Positions 50,530-60,844 of a DNA stretch of 64,000 bases are shown here, one piece after another. Source of the stretch: Nitrospirota bacterium (GTDB lineage: Bacteria > Nitrospirota > Leptospirillia > Leptospirillales > Leptospirillaceae). The notes under the pieces are model-generated. The model was not told the DNA's origin, searched no databases, and was given only the letters and a program-made list of their open reading frames with translations. Made by a program: the position numbers and the translations under genes. Numbering within the stretch: position 1 is the first letter of the stretch; the number at the start of each line of letters is the position of its first letter. The stretch spans positions 1 through 64,000 of the forward strand of contig JAKARS010000005.1 in NCBI GenBank assembly GCA_021828375.1, read 5' to 3'.

Positions 50530-53500
50530 TCATCGGCAGTGGTCCCATCGTGATCGGACAGGCCGGAGAATTCGACTATTCGGGAACACAGGCGGTGAAG
50601 ACACTGAAGGAAGAAGGATATCGTGTCAGCCTGGTGAACTCGAATCCTGCCACCATCATGACCGACCCCGATCTCGCCGACGCGACCTACATGGTTCCCC
50701 TGACCGTGGAGAAGGTGAGCGAAGTTCTTGAGCGGGAAAGGCCCGATGCCATCCTCCCCACCATGGGAGGTCAGACCGCCCTGAACCTGGCTGTCGCCCT
50801 TGCCCGGGACGGAATCCTCGATCGCCTGGGGATCGTTCTTCTGGGGAGCTCGCTTGAGACGATCGAGATGGCCGAGGATCGGGGCAAGTTCAAGGAGGCC
50901 ATGGCCCGGATCGGCCTCTCCGTTCCCCAAAGCTTTCTCGTGCGCTCCCTTCCGGAGGCCATGGAGACCCTCTCCTCCCTCTCTTTTCCCCTTCTCATCC
51001 GACCCTCCTTTACCCTCGGAGGGACGGGGCAATCGGTCGTCTACAACCGTGAGGAGTTTTCCCGGGCGGTTCTCTTCGGGATCGATCAAAGCCCCATCGG
51101 CGAGATCCTGGTGGAGGAGTCACTGATCGGATGGAAGGAGTTTGAGCTGGAGGTTGTCCGGGACAAGAAGGACAATGCCATCATCATCTGCAGCATTGAA
51201 AATGTCGACCCCATGGGAGTTCATACCGGGGATAGCATCACCGTGGCTCCGGCCATGACCCTGACCGACCAGGAGTACCAGAGGCTTCGGGACGCCGCCA
51301 TCGACATTCTTCGGGAGGTGGGGGTGGAGACCGGAGGGTCCAACGTCCAGTTTGCGGTGAACCCCGTGGACGGGCGATTTGTGGTCATCGAGATGAATCC
51401 CCGGGTGTCCCGGAGCTCGGCCCTGGCCTCCAAGGCCACAGGCTTCCCCATTGCCCGGGTCGCAACCCGGGTGGCCATCGGCTACTCCCTCGACGAGATT
51501 GCCAATGAGATCACCGGGACGACTCCGGCCGCCTTCGAACCCTCTCTCGACTATGTGGTGGTCAAGATCCCCCGGTTTCACTTCGAGAAGTTTCCCCAGT
51601 CCGACCGGACGCTGGGGCCCCAGATGAAGTCCGTGGGAGAGGTCATGGGGATTGGACACAACTTTCGGGAGGCCTTCCTCAAGGCTCTTCGCTCGTTGGA
51701 GAATGGGACGGATCATTTGATGCCGGTGGCCCTTCCCGAGGATCCCGATGGGCGCGACCGGGTGCTGTCCCAGCCGTCCGACCGTCGGATCCACCAGATC
51801 GGCGAAGCCTTGAGACACGGGGTTTCGGTGGAAGATCTCTCCCGGGTTACCGGCTTTGATCCCTGGTTTCTCCGGGAATTTGCCGCCATTGTGGAGCTCG
51901 AACGGGAGGTCGGCGAGTTCCGGGGGCAGCCTCTTGACGCCATTCCTTACGAATTCTTCCGGTTCCTCAAGGAAAATGGCTTTTCCGACCGGGCTCTGGC
52001 CCGTCTTCTTGGGACCTCGGAAACCGAAGTCCGGGAGCGGAGAAGGGCCACCGGGATCACCATGCGTCTTCGAACAGTCGATACCTGCGCGGGGGAGTTT
52101 GCCGCCCGAACCCCCTACCTCTATGGAACCTATCATGGCTCCCCGGAGTGGAATCGCTCCTCCACGAAAGACTCGGTGGTCATCCTGGGATCCGGCCCCA
52201 ACCGGATCGGGCAGGGAGTGGAGTTTGACTATTGCTGCGTCCATGGGGTCATGGCTCTCCGGGACATGGGCGTCGAGGCGGTCATGATGAATTGCAACCC
52301 TGAGACCGTGTCGACCGACTTCAATGTCTCGGACCGTCTCTTCTTTGATCCGCTGACCCTGGAGGATGTTCTGGGGGTTCTGGAGGCAGAGCGCCCGCGG
52401 GGCGTGGTGGTTCAATTCGGAGGACAGACTCCGCTTCGCCTCATGAAGGGGCTCTCCGAGGCCGGCATTCCGATCCTGGGAACCTCCTTCGAGATGACCG
52501 ATCTGGCGGAGGACCGGGAGCGCTTTCGGGAGCTGATCGACCGCCTGGGCCTTCTCCAGCCCCGGAGCGGACTCGTCCATCGGATCGAAGAGGCCCTTCC
52601 GGAGATCCTGCGCATCGGATTCCCCGTGCTGGTACGCCCCTCCTATGTTCTGGGGGGAGAGGCCATGGAGATCCTCTACGATCTCGAGGACTGGCAAGAA
52701 TATGAACGACGGATTGCCTCTCTGGACTTCCGCTTCCCGCTTCTTGTGGACTCCTTCTTCTCCGATGCGACTGAAGTGGATGTGGATGCCTTGGGAGACG
52801 GTCGGGAAATCATGGTAGGAGGGATCCTGGAGCATGTGGAGCAGGCGGGAATCCACTCCGGGGATTCCGCCTGCTTTATTCCCCCCCGCTCGCTTTCGGA
52901 GACGGTTCTTGCCGAAATCTGCCGGCAGACCCGGATTCTGGGAGAAGCCCTGTCTGTGAAGGGGCTCATGAATATCCAGTTTGCTGTTCAAAATGAAACA
53001 GTCTATGTTCTGGAGGTCAACCCCCGGGCCTCGAGAACGGTTCCCTTCACCTCCAAGGCCATCGGACTCTCCCTTCCCAAGCTGGCCATGCGCATTATGA
53101 TGGGGGAGACACTGGCCTCACTGGGCCTTTCCGGACACCGCCCCCGTCCCCTTCCCTATACCGCGGTCAAGGAGGCCGTCTTCCCCTTTCGCCGTTTCAG
53201 GGGAGCCGATATCCTCTTGAGTCCGGAGATGAAGTCCACCGGAGAGGTGATGGGAATCTCCGGAAACTTCGGGGGGGCCTTTCGGGATGCGCAGGAGGCC
53301 TCGGGCATGCGACTTCCGCAGCAAGGAACGGTCTTCGTGAGCGTCAGTGACCGGGACAAGCCGGCGGCCGTGGAGGTCTCCCGAAATCTCCACGAGATGG
53401 GCTTTCGGATTGTGGCAACCGGAGGAACCTCCCGGGCCTTGGAGTTGGCGAACATTCCCTCTGTGCGCGTCCTCAAGGTCAAGGAAGGACGTCCCCACAT

Positions 53501-53738
53501 CGTCGATCTCATCAAGGACGGCGAGGTTCAGCTGGTGATCAACACCGTCTCCGGAAAACAGGCCCAGAAGGACTCGCTCTCCATCCGGCAGGAGACGCTC
53601 CTTCGGAACATTCCCTATTACACAACGATTGAAGGGGCGCGGGCCCTGGTGCTGGCTCTGGAGAAAAACCAGGCTCCGGCCGGTCCCCGCTCCCTTCAGG
53701 AGCTCCATCGCCTTCTTTCGGAAGAATCCGGCGCTTGA
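50496..53738 (+). CDS. carB: Carbamoyl-phosphate synthase large chain
   Basis: [26 protein letters not shown], two ATP-grasp repeats, C-terminal MGS domain; GTG start. Confidence 0.96.
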   Translation: MPKRDDLRHILIIGSGPIVIGQAGEFDYSGTQAVKTLKEEGYRVSLVNSNPATIMTDPDLADATYMVPLTVEKVSEVLERERPDAILPTMGGQTALNLAVALARDGILDRLGIVLLGSSLETIEMAEDRGKFKEAMARIGLSVPQSFLVRSLPEAMETLSSLSFPLLIRPSFTLGGTGQSVVYNREEFSRAVLFGIDQSPIGEILVEESLIGWKEFELEVVRDKKDNAIIICSIENVDPMGVHTGDSITVAPAMTLTDQEYQRLRDAAIDILREVGVETGGSNVQFAVNPVDGRFVVIEMNPRVSRSSALASKATGFPIARVATRVAIGYSLDEIANEITGTTPAAFEPSLDYVVVKIPRFHFEKFPQSDRTLGPQMKSVGEVMGIGHNFREAFLKALRSLENGTDHLMPVALPEDPDGRDRVLSQPSDRRIHQIGEALRHGVSVEDLSRVTGFDPWFLREFAAIVELEREVGEFRGQPLDAIPYEFFRFLKENGFSDRALARLLGTSETEVRERRRATGITMRLRTVDTCAGEFAARTPYLYGTYHGSPEWNRSSTKDSVVILGSGPNRIGQGVEFDYCCVHGVMALRDMGVEAVMMNCNPETVSTDFNVSDRLFFDPLTLEDVLGVLEAERPRGVVVQFGGQTPLRLMKGLSEAGIPILGTSFEMTDLAEDRERFRELIDRLGLLQPRSGLVHRIEEALPEILRIGFPVLVRPSYVLGGEAMEILYDLEDWQEYERRIASLDFRFPLLVDSFFSDATEVDVDALGDGREIMVGGILEHVEQAGIHSGDSACFIPPRSLSETVLAEICRQTRILGEALSVKGLMNIQFAVQNETVYVLEVNPRASRTVPFTSKAIGLSLPKLAMRIMMGETLASLGLSGHRPRPLPYTAVKEAVFPFRRFRGADILLSPEMKSTGEVMGISGNFGGAFRDAQEASGMRLPQQGTVFVSVSDRDKPAAVEVSRNLHEMGFRIVATGGTSRALELANIPSVRVLKVKEGRPHIVDLIKDGEVQLVINTVSGKQAQKDSLSIRQETLLRNIPYYTTIEGARALVLALEKNQAPAGPRSLQELHRLLSEESGA

Positions 53739-53785
53739 GTTTCCTCCGAAAATTTGTTTAAGCTCGAAGAGACGACAATTCTCTT

Positions 53786-54295
53786 ATGGAGACAGACAGG
53801 ACAGAGACAGGGGGATTCATGCAACAGACACCCATGACGAAAGAAGGGTACGCCAAGCTCCAGGAAGAGCTCGAGCGTCTCAAGAAAGTGGATCGCACCA
53901 AGAACATCCAGGATATCGCCGAGGCCCGGGCCCACGGAGATCTCTCCGAAAATGCCGAGTACCATGCCGCCAAGGAAAAGCAGTCCTTCATCGAAGGAAG
54001 GATCAAGGAGCTCGAGGCGAAGCTCTCGACGGCCATTGTGGTCTCCCCTGCCCATCAGGACCGGGATCGTGTGACCTTCGGGGCCACCGTCAGCCTGAAA
54101 AATACCTCGACGGGGGAGGAAAAAACCTATACCCTCGTGGGACAGGAAGAAGTAGACCTCAAGCGTGGCCGCCTCTCCGTGGCCTCCCCTGTCGGGAAGG
54201 CGCTTGTGGGCCATCGCGTAGGAGAGAACGTGTTGATCCGGGTTCCTGCCGGAGAGATCGAATACGAAGTCTGTCGGATCGACTACGAGGAGTGA
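53786..54295 (+). CDS. greA: Transcription elongation factor GreA
   Basis: MTKEGYAKLQEELERLKKVDR, EARAHGDLSENAEYHAAKEKQSFIEGRIKELE; start probably 53819 or 53834. Confidence 0.94.
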   Translation: METDRTETGGFMQQTPMTKEGYAKLQEELERLKKVDRTKNIQDIAEARAHGDLSENAEYHAAKEKQSFIEGRIKELEAKLSTAIVVSPAHQDRDRVTFGATVSLKNTSTGEEKTYTLVGQEEVDLKRGRLSVASPVGKALVGHRVGENVLIRVPAGEIEYEVCRIDYEE

Positions 54296-54320
54296 TTCTC
54301 TCCCGGAAAGGGGAACTTTC

Positions 54321-54437
54321 ATGAAAAAGGCCCTGACGATCCTTCTCTTTGCGTTGACGGTGGCCATTCCGGCCCTGGTCGTCTTCGGAATCTACTTTTT
54401 TGGCCCCCAGCTCTCCCGATTCCTGACGGGGGGGTAG
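54321..54437 (+). CDS. Tiny single-TM protein (38 aa)
   Basis: MKKALTILLFALTVAIPALVVFGIYFFGPQLSRFLTGG*; SD ggggaa just upstream. Confidence 0.5.
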   Translation: MKKALTILLFALTVAIPALVVFGIYFFGPQLSRFLTGG

Positions 54438-54581
54438 TGTTTCAAATTCAAAAAAAAATTCCGATGTGTTTCAATTGAGAACGGATTTTGGATGGGTGCC
54501 GGCAGGGTTTGGAAGCGGATTGGGGAGGAATGACCTCTTAAGTCTTCAGTAGTTTAATGTTTTTTGTTCTTTCTCGTTTTT

Positions 54582-54597
54582 TGGCATCTGAATTGCA
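54582..54597 (+). promoter_or_regulatory. Candidate sigma54 (-24/-12) promoter TGGCATCTGAATTGCA
   Basis: GG 54583-54584, exactly 10 nt, GC 54595-54596; TGGCAY and TTGCW blocks intact. Confidence 0.75.
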
Positions 54598-54660
54598 TCT
54601 CTTTTGTGGCAACGGGGAAAGATTCCTGAATGGCTCCCCGTTCCACGAAGGAGGAGTGCA

Positions 54661-54858
54661 ATGGACTGTCAGCGATGTCATGGGAAGATGGTGGAAGAGG
54701 AATTCAGCGATCTCAAGGATGATTCGGGTTCGCTGAACTTTCGTGGGTGGCGGTGTCTCCTGTGTGGAGAGATTGTGGACTCGGTCATCCTTTCGAACCG
54801 TAGCCACAGGCCTTCTCCCATCGTGAGCCGCAACCGGAAGATCATGGCCTATCATTGA
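54661..54858 (+). CDS. Small double-CXXC (zinc-ribbon-like) protein
   Basis: MDCQRCHGKMVEEEFSDLKDDSGSLNFRGWRCLLCGEIVDS; SD gaaggagg upstream. Confidence 0.75.
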   Translation: MDCQRCHGKMVEEEFSDLKDDSGSLNFRGWRCLLCGEIVDSVILSNRSHRPSPIVSRNRKIMAYH

Positions 54859-54999
54859 ATCCGGCCCAAACGCCGGTTCTGGCCGGTTCCGGGAGTCGTT
54901 GCAGGAAGACTTCCCGGACCGGAAGCTCTCATCGGGGAGACCTGCTCCCCGCCCATCATACAATATGGAACCTTCACTGGAAAAGACAGGAGTCAGACA

Positions 55000-55323
55000 A
55001 TGATTACAATGAGCGAAAAGGCCGTTGAAAAGGTCAACGAGTATCTGAAGACGGAAAACAAGGAAGGCTATGGACTTCGCGTCTACGTTTCCGGAGGGGG
55101 CTGTCATGGATTTCAGTACGGCATGTCCTTCGAGGAGGCTCCTGGGGATATGGATCAGGTGATCGAGGAGTCTGGCGTGAAGCTCTTTATCGACTCCCAG
55201 AGCTACCCCCTTCTCTCCGGTGCGACCGTCGACTATGTCGAGAATCTTTATGGTTCGGGATTTGCCATCAAGAACCCGAACGCCAAGAGCTCCTGCGGAT
55301 GCGGAAGCTCCTTTTCGGTCTGA
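55000..55323 (+). CDS. erpA: A-type iron-sulfur cluster insertion protein (ErpA/HesB family)
   Basis: VYVSGGGCHGFQYGMSFEE, C-terminal SSCGCGSSFSV. Confidence 0.92.
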   Translation: MITMSEKAVEKVNEYLKTENKEGYGLRVYVSGGGCHGFQYGMSFEEAPGDMDQVIEESGVKLFIDSQSYPLLSGATVDYVENLYGSGFAIKNPNAKSSCGCGSSFSV

Positions 55324-55934
55324 GACTTCCGGGACAGCTTCCGGAAGGTCAGGGAGGGTCTGTGGCACGGCAGACCCTCTTTTTTTGTGCCTTTTTTCTC
55401 CTCCTCTTCATTTTTCCTCTGTCGAAAAAGGCCGGGGCCGACTCCTGCTCACTCCCCTCGGTAGCCCAGTATATTGCCTCGCACAGCCGTCCCGCCGAAT
55501 CCCTCCCCGTCTCTTTCCGGATCGCCGGGGCCTTGATGGCCGCTTCCCGGAGAACCCATCTCCCGCTCTACCTTTTGGTGGCAGTCGCCCAGCAGGAGTC
55601 CTCCTTCAATCCCGGTGCGGTGAACCTTGAGTCGGGGGACTACGGGCTCTTTCAGGTGCACTACCGCTTCTGGCGTTCACGCCTGGCCAAGAGGTCGCCC
55701 CAGGGGCTCAGGGAGATCCGTCGGAGCGATCTTTTGGGAATCGATGTCAATGTCCGGGCTGCGTCATTGATTCTGGTCCACGATCTCCGGCTCGCCGGAG
55801 GAGATCCCGTCGGGATGCTGGGCCGGTTTTCCGGTCGGGTGGGGCGAGCTCACAGGCAATACGTGGAGAGTGTTCTGGCGAAGGGAATGGGATTTCTTGG
55901 AGCGCTCAAGCGGCAGGGAGTCCTCTGCCGTTAG
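55299..55934 (+). CDS. Lytic transglycosylase (SLT domain)
   Basis: VAVAQQESSFNPGAVNLESGDYGLFQVHYRFW. Confidence 0.85.
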   Translation: MRKLLFGLRLPGQLPEGQGGSVARQTLFFCAFFLLLFIFPLSKKAGADSCSLPSVAQYIASHSRPAESLPVSFRIAGALMAASRRTHLPLYLLVAVAQQESSFNPGAVNLESGDYGLFQVHYRFWRSRLAKRSPQGLREIRRSDLLGIDVNVRAASLILVHDLRLAGGDPVGMLGRFSGRVGRAHRQYVESVLAKGMGFLGALKRQGVLCR

Positions 55935-57313
55935 ACGCTTGATGAAGGGGCGGCAGCGGCCCGGTTTCGACCGGCCCGCTTCGCTTCATAAAGCATTCGG
56001 TCGGCCAGCGCCACAAGCTCCTCTTCCCGAGAGAGGTCCGCCGGGTAGCTTGCGACCCCAATGCTCACGGTAATGTTTCTGGCCTGGGGATGGGCCAGGG
56101 ACCGGACAGCCCCCAAGATGCGTTCTGCAATCCTGAGCCCCGTTTCCTTGTCGATCTCCGGGAGAACGACAACAAACTCCTCTCCCCCATACCTCCCGAA
56201 GCCATCTCTGGCACGAAGCGTTCCCGCGATCTTTTCCGTCACGGAGACAATGACCTCGTCCCCAATCTGGTGGCCCAGTGTGTCGTTGACCTGCTTGAAG
56301 TGGTCGATGTCGATCATGAGAAGTGTCAGGGGAGTCTTTCTGAAAAGGGCCTCTTTCCAGGCCTTGTGGATGAAGAGATCAAGCGACTCCCGGTTAAGGA
56401 TCTTTGTGAGGGGGTCATGCTCGGATTTGCGTTTGAGGAGGCTCCGGTGAGCAAAGAGGGCATGGCTCGTCTCAAGGACCGGAGCCGACAGTTCGAGCGC
56501 GTTCTGGAACTCCGACTCAGGAAGGGGATTTTCTTCGGGAAAGGGCGGGGGAAAGATCAGGAGAAAGGGAATGGTGGCATTTGTGTCCTGCTGGAGCTTG
56601 AAAACGACGATTCTTCGGGATCCGGTGCGGGGAAGGTGAAGGATTCCCGTCTTATCGGGGTCAAGGTCGTCGAAGTAGCGATCCCGGAGAAGGAGAATTT
56701 CCCGGATGGCCTCTGTCAGGGGAAAGGAGGCCTCCAGGGCAAAGAGGCTCTCCGGGTCGCTTGAAAGGACGGTGACCGACCGCTCCTTCAGAGCGGCTTC
56801 GCAGTAGGCCGTGGCATTGGCCGAGAGGAGGTGACGCAACGACTGGCAGATGAAGGACTCGTACGAAAAGGTCGTGTCGAGAGGAATCAGGTTTGTGAGG
56901 CTTTGGGCAAAGGAACGGTAGCGGTTGAAGATGGCCATGAGACCGTTGCGGGCGGCCACCTGTTCGGCCAAAAGGGCCACCACGGAAAAGGCGATGCGAG
57001 GCCAGGCCGTTCCATCGGAATCGAGGATGTCGGGGGCATCATCCGGAAGGACGACATGCGTGAAGGTTCCCGCAGGCAGATCGTTGGCTTGGGCGACGAT
57101 GGGAAGTCCGTCCATGGAGGCCACAATCTGAAGGTTGGAGGAGGGGTGGGAGTCGACAACGGCCGCAAGGAGCACCCCCGGATCCGACAGCTGCATCAGG
57201 GTCTGGACAACAAGATCCCATCGCGACGGAGAGAGATGGCGTGGGCGGACGAGAAGAAGTCGGCAGACGGTCGTCGGGAGGGAAAAAGAGGTCATGGGGC
57301 CTTTTCTTGTCAA
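55931..57313 (-). CDS. GGDEF-domain diguanylate cyclase with I-site
   Basis: DPLTKILNRESLD, IDIDHFKQVNDTLGHQIGDEV, RARD-X5-GGEEF. Confidence 0.92.
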   Translation of the reverse strand: MTRKGPMTSFSLPTTVCRLLLVRPRHLSPSRWDLVVQTLMQLSDPGVLLAAVVDSHPSSNLQIVASMDGLPIVAQANDLPAGTFTHVVLPDDAPDILDSDGTAWPRIAFSVVALLAEQVAARNGLMAIFNRYRSFAQSLTNLIPLDTTFSYESFICQSLRHLLSANATAYCEAALKERSVTVLSSDPESLFALEASFPLTEAIREILLLRDRYFDDLDPDKTGILHLPRTGSRRIVVFKLQQDTNATIPFLLIFPPPFPEENPLPESEFQNALELSAPVLETSHALFAHRSLLKRKSEHDPLTKILNRESLDLFIHKAWKEALFRKTPLTLLMIDIDHFKQVNDTLGHQIGDEVIVSVTEKIAGTLRARDGFGRYGGEEFVVVLPEIDKETGLRIAERILGAVRSLAHPQARNITVSIGVASYPADLSREEELVALADRMLYEAKRAGRNRAAAAPSSSV

Positions 57314-57431
57314 AGTGCAACGGCGCGGTTATGCCAGAGCTGTGCCTGATCGGGACCTTGTCCGACATCCTACCATAGGGTCATGTCCTTGTGGCAGAAG
57401 ACGGTGGAAATCGAGAAGGGCTCGTGCCCCC

Positions 57432-58818
57432 TCAAAGGGCTCCGGTCATCTCATCGATGACATAGCGGACGATCTCGGCCATGGTCGGGTGAATGTGGAG
57501 AATCCTCTGGTAGCTGTCGATGGTGGCCCGGAGAGAAAGTGCCACACCCATGAGGTGAATGAGGTCGGCGGCTCCGGCGCCGAACATTTCTGCGCCCAGG
57601 ATTTCCCGGGTCGTCGCCGAGGCGGTGATCTTCAGGGCTCCGTCAGTCTGTCTGTTGACGATGGCCCGTCCGAGCTCCGTGAAGGGGAGATACCCTGTCA
57701 GAACGGGAATGGCCCTCTCCTTGGCCTCGGCTTCGGTCAGCCCCACCCGGGCAAACTCGGGTTCGGTAAAGATCGACACGGGGACGGTGCGCTCCTCCAC
57801 CAGCAAGGGCTTGTCGAGAACGGCATTTGTCCCGGCCATCTCTCCATGGTAGGTGGCCAGGTTAAGGACCGGGAGCTGTCCTGTCACGTCTCCGGCGGCG
57901 AATATCCGGGGATTCGAGGTGCGGAGGTAGGGGTCGACGGAGACGGCTTCGGAGGGGGTGAGTCGGACCTTGGCGGCATCGAGGTCGAGTCCTCGGATGG
58001 CGGCCTGGCGGCCTGTGGCAAAGAGAACCCGGTCAGCGTCGAACTGGCGGGAAGTCCCTTCGTGGGTGGTGGCGTGCAGGAGGGCCCGCCCCTGAATCGT
58101 TTCAAACTTCTGGACAGTCATTCCCAAATGAATGGGGAGGCCACTCTTTCTGATCGCTTCGAGATAGCCGGCGGCCAAGCGTGGATCGAGGGAGCGATTC
58201 CAGGGATGGAGAATTTCCACAACCTCAACCTCCACCCCCAGCATCGCCAGATACTGACCCAGCTCGAGTCCGATCGGTCCGGCTCCCATGACGACGACCG
58301 ATCGGGGCAGTGAGCGACACTGAAGAACATCGTCGGATGTCCAGAGCCAGTCTTGGGAAATTCCAGGGATCGGGGGGATTCGGGGCAGGGAGCCGGTGGC
58401 AATGACGGCCCGGTCAAACAGTAATGTTTCCTCCCCGACCCGGGCGGAATTTTCAGAGAGGAAGCGGGCCTCGACAGGAAGAAAGCGGATGTCGGGATTG
58501 TTGGTGACGCTCAGGTGCGCGGATTCGGCCATCTCCCGGATCATGTCGTCCTTCATGGAGACCATGGCAGAGATGTCGGCCCGAAGTGTGGAGGTGTCGA
58601 GAGAGAGTGCAAGGTCGGAGAGGCCGGTCCGGATAAAGTGGTACACATGGGCTGACCTGAGCAGGGCCTTGGATGGCATGCAGCCGGACAGAATGCAGAG
58701 GCCCCCGAAGGGGGGAGGAGAGGCCAGGGTGACCTCGGCGCCCAGCCGGGCTGCCTGACGGGCGGCATAGCGGCCGGCCGATCCGGCGCCGATGACAAGG
58801 ACTTTTCTTTTGCTCACG
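57432..58818 (-). CDS. Dihydrolipoyl dehydrogenase/mercuric-reductase-like FAD disulfide oxidoreductase
   Basis: VLVIGAGSAGRYAARQAARLGAEVTL, GGLCILSGCMPSKALL, C-terminal dimerisation domain HIHPTMAEI; GTG start VSKRK at 58818. Confidence 0.9.
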
Positions 58819-58961
58819 GAGACCTCCGATGAGGGGTGACTGAATCCGGTGATGCTCCCTTCCCGATCATACCGAATCCCTCCGCCCAAAGTCATCCGTT
58901 GGCCGTTTTTTCTTGGTTTTCTTGAAACCCGGGCGTCCCGTGTTCATTTCGAGAAAGGATC

Positions 58962-58990
58962 TTGCCTTTTTTTCTCTCAACGTGTACTAT
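58962..58990 (+). promoter_or_regulatory. Candidate sigma70 promoter TTGCCT-N17-TACTAT upstream of the glnA leader
   Basis: TTGCCT 58962-58967, 17 nt, TACTAT 58985-58990. Confidence 0.4.
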
Positions 58991-59035
58991 TTTTTTACAC
59001 GGTATCGCGAAAACGCATCCGTCTCTTCCGGACCG

Positions 59036-59068
59036 TCGTCAGGTTCCGGCGGAGGATCGTCAGGTTCC
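59036..59068. repeat. Direct repeat tcgtcaggttcc x2 with 21-bp period in the glnA leader
   Basis: 59036-59047 and 59057-59068. Confidence 0.8.
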
Positions 59069-59169
59069 CCTCGGAAGCAATTCCAGCCTGCTGGACGTTG
59101 ACATCTCGATCTTCCAGACAAGTCGAGCCAGGGGGGCCAAGATCAGGAGCGAGAATAAGGGGCGAAGAC

Positions 59170-59210
59170 AAGGGAGTCTTCATGAATTGTCATGGAGTCT
59201 CCCTTTTTTT
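59170..59210 (+). terminator. Intrinsic terminator-like hairpin in the glnA 5' leader
   Basis: AAGGGAGTCTTCATGA-attg-TCATGGAGTCTCCCTT, 15 of 16 positions paired (one G.T, one T.T mismatch), then T-run to 59210. Confidence 0.8.
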
Positions 59211-59307
59211 GTGTTTCGCCCCCGTTTGGTGATCGGATGACCGAGAGTTCCGCCGTCTTTCCGGAACGTTGACCCTTCATGACCTTCCTACACAGGAGCC
59301 AGACCGC

Positions 59308-60717
59308 ATGACCCCGAAAGAAGTGCTTGATTACGCCAAGAAAAACAACGTTCAGATCATCGACGTGAAGTTTACCGACCTGTTTGGCACCTGGCAGCAT
59401 TTTTCCATTACTCCCCACCAGCTCACCGAAGAGACCTTCGAGGAAGGGCTGGGATTTGACGGGTCCAGCATTCGCGGCTTCCAGAGCATCAACGAGTCCG
59501 ACATGCTTCTGGTCCCGGACCCGAAGACGGCCTTTCTCGATCCGTTCACCCAGGTTCCCACACTCTCCCTGATCTGCAACATCAAGGACCCCATTACCGG
59601 AGAGTCCTATGGCAAGGATCCCCGCCATATCGCCCAGAAGGCCGAAAACTACGTGAAGAAGGTGGCCGATATTTCCTATTGGGGCCCCGAATGCGAATTC
59701 TTCGTCTTCGATGACGTTCGCTACGGTTCGAGCTCGAACTTCTCCCACTATTCCGTGGACTCCATTGAAGGTGCCTGGAACACCGGCCGGGAGGAGGATC
59801 CCAACCTCGGATACAAGGTCCGCCACAAGGAAGGCTACTTCCCTGTTCCTCCCACCGACACCCTGCAGGATCTCCGAAGCGAAATGGTCCTGACCATGGA
59901 ACAGATCGGCATCCGCTGCGAGGTTCACCACCACGAAGTCGCCACCGCCGGACAGTGCGAGATCGACATGCGGTTCGATACCCTGACCAAAATGGCCGAC
60001 AACGTCATGAAGTACAAGTACGTGGTGAAAAATACCGCGGTCAAGTACGGTAAGACAGCGACCTTCATGCCCAAGCCCCTTTTCCAGGACAATGGCTCCG
60101 GAATGCATGTCCACCAGAGCCTCTGGAAGGCCGGCAAGAACCTTTTCTACCAAAAGGGCGGATACGGGGACATCTCCGAGATGGCCCGCCATTACATCGG
60201 GGGACTCATTCACCATGCGCCGGCCCTTCTGGCCTTCATCGCCCCCACGACGAACTCCTACCGTCGTCTCGTTCCCGGCTATGAAGCTCCCATCAACCTC
60301 ATGTACTCGAAGCGGAACCGGTCGGCCTGCGTGCGCATTCCCATGTATTCCAAGAGCGAAAAGTCCAAGCGCATCGAATTTCGGACTCCCGATCCCTCGA
60401 GCAATCCCTATATCGTCTTCGCCGCCCTTTTGATGGCGGGACTTGACGGGATTGAGCGCAAGCTTGAGCCGCCGGCTCCCCTCGACAAGGATCTCTACGA
60501 GCTGTCCGACCGGGAAAAGAAGAAGATCCGGCAGATGCCCGGAAGCCTTGACCAGGCTCTGGCGGCTCTCGAGAAGGATCACGACTTCCTTCTCAAGGGC
60601 GGCGTCTTCACCAAGGAGCTCATCGAGACCTGGATCCATGAAAAGACAAAGAAGGAAGTGGACGCCATTCGGCTTCGTCCTCATCCCCACGAGTTCTTCC
60701 TGTATTTCGACATCTAG
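59308..60717 (+). CDS. glnA: Glutamine synthetase type I
   Basis: [57 protein letters not shown], adenylylation-type Tyr in [10 protein letters not shown]. Confidence 0.97.
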   Translation: MTPKEVLDYAKKNNVQIIDVKFTDLFGTWQHFSITPHQLTEETFEEGLGFDGSSIRGFQSINESDMLLVPDPKTAFLDPFTQVPTLSLICNIKDPITGESYGKDPRHIAQKAENYVKKVADISYWGPECEFFVFDDVRYGSSSNFSHYSVDSIEGAWNTGREEDPNLGYKVRHKEGYFPVPPTDTLQDLRSEMVLTMEQIGIRCEVHHHEVATAGQCEIDMRFDTLTKMADNVMKYKYVVKNTAVKYGKTATFMPKPLFQDNGSGMHVHQSLWKAGKNLFYQKGGYGDISEMARHYIGGLIHHAPALLAFIAPTTNSYRRLVPGYEAPINLMYSKRNRSACVRIPMYSKSEKSKRIEFRTPDPSSNPYIVFAALLMAGLDGIERKLEPPAPLDKDLYELSDREKKKIRQMPGSLDQALAALEKDHDFLLKGGVFTKELIETWIHEKTKKEVDAIRLRPHPHEFFLYFDI

Positions 60718-60797
60718 AAGTCAGGGAGTTTTAAGGGATCATCTTTTCGGCAACGGTGCCGCGGGGAGAGTCAGCCCTGGGCCCGACAATCACGACA

Positions 60798-60836
60798 GGG
60801 CCCGGACAAAGCTATTTGTCCGGGCCTTTTTTTTGC
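60798..60836 (+). terminator. Intrinsic terminator after glnA
   Basis: gggcccggacaaagctatttgtccgggcctttttttt. Confidence 0.93.
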
Positions 60837-60844
60837 GGGGACTT

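Noticed and set aside
51120-52991. 623-aa minus-strand ORF antisense to carB
   Set aside because: Shadow ORF: carB is unmistakable on the plus strand, and the antisense translation has no recognisable domain; long antisense ORFs are expected in GC-rich genes.
59143-60690. 515-aa minus-strand ORF antisense to glnA
   Set aside because: Same GC-codon shadow effect; glnA is clear on the plus strand.
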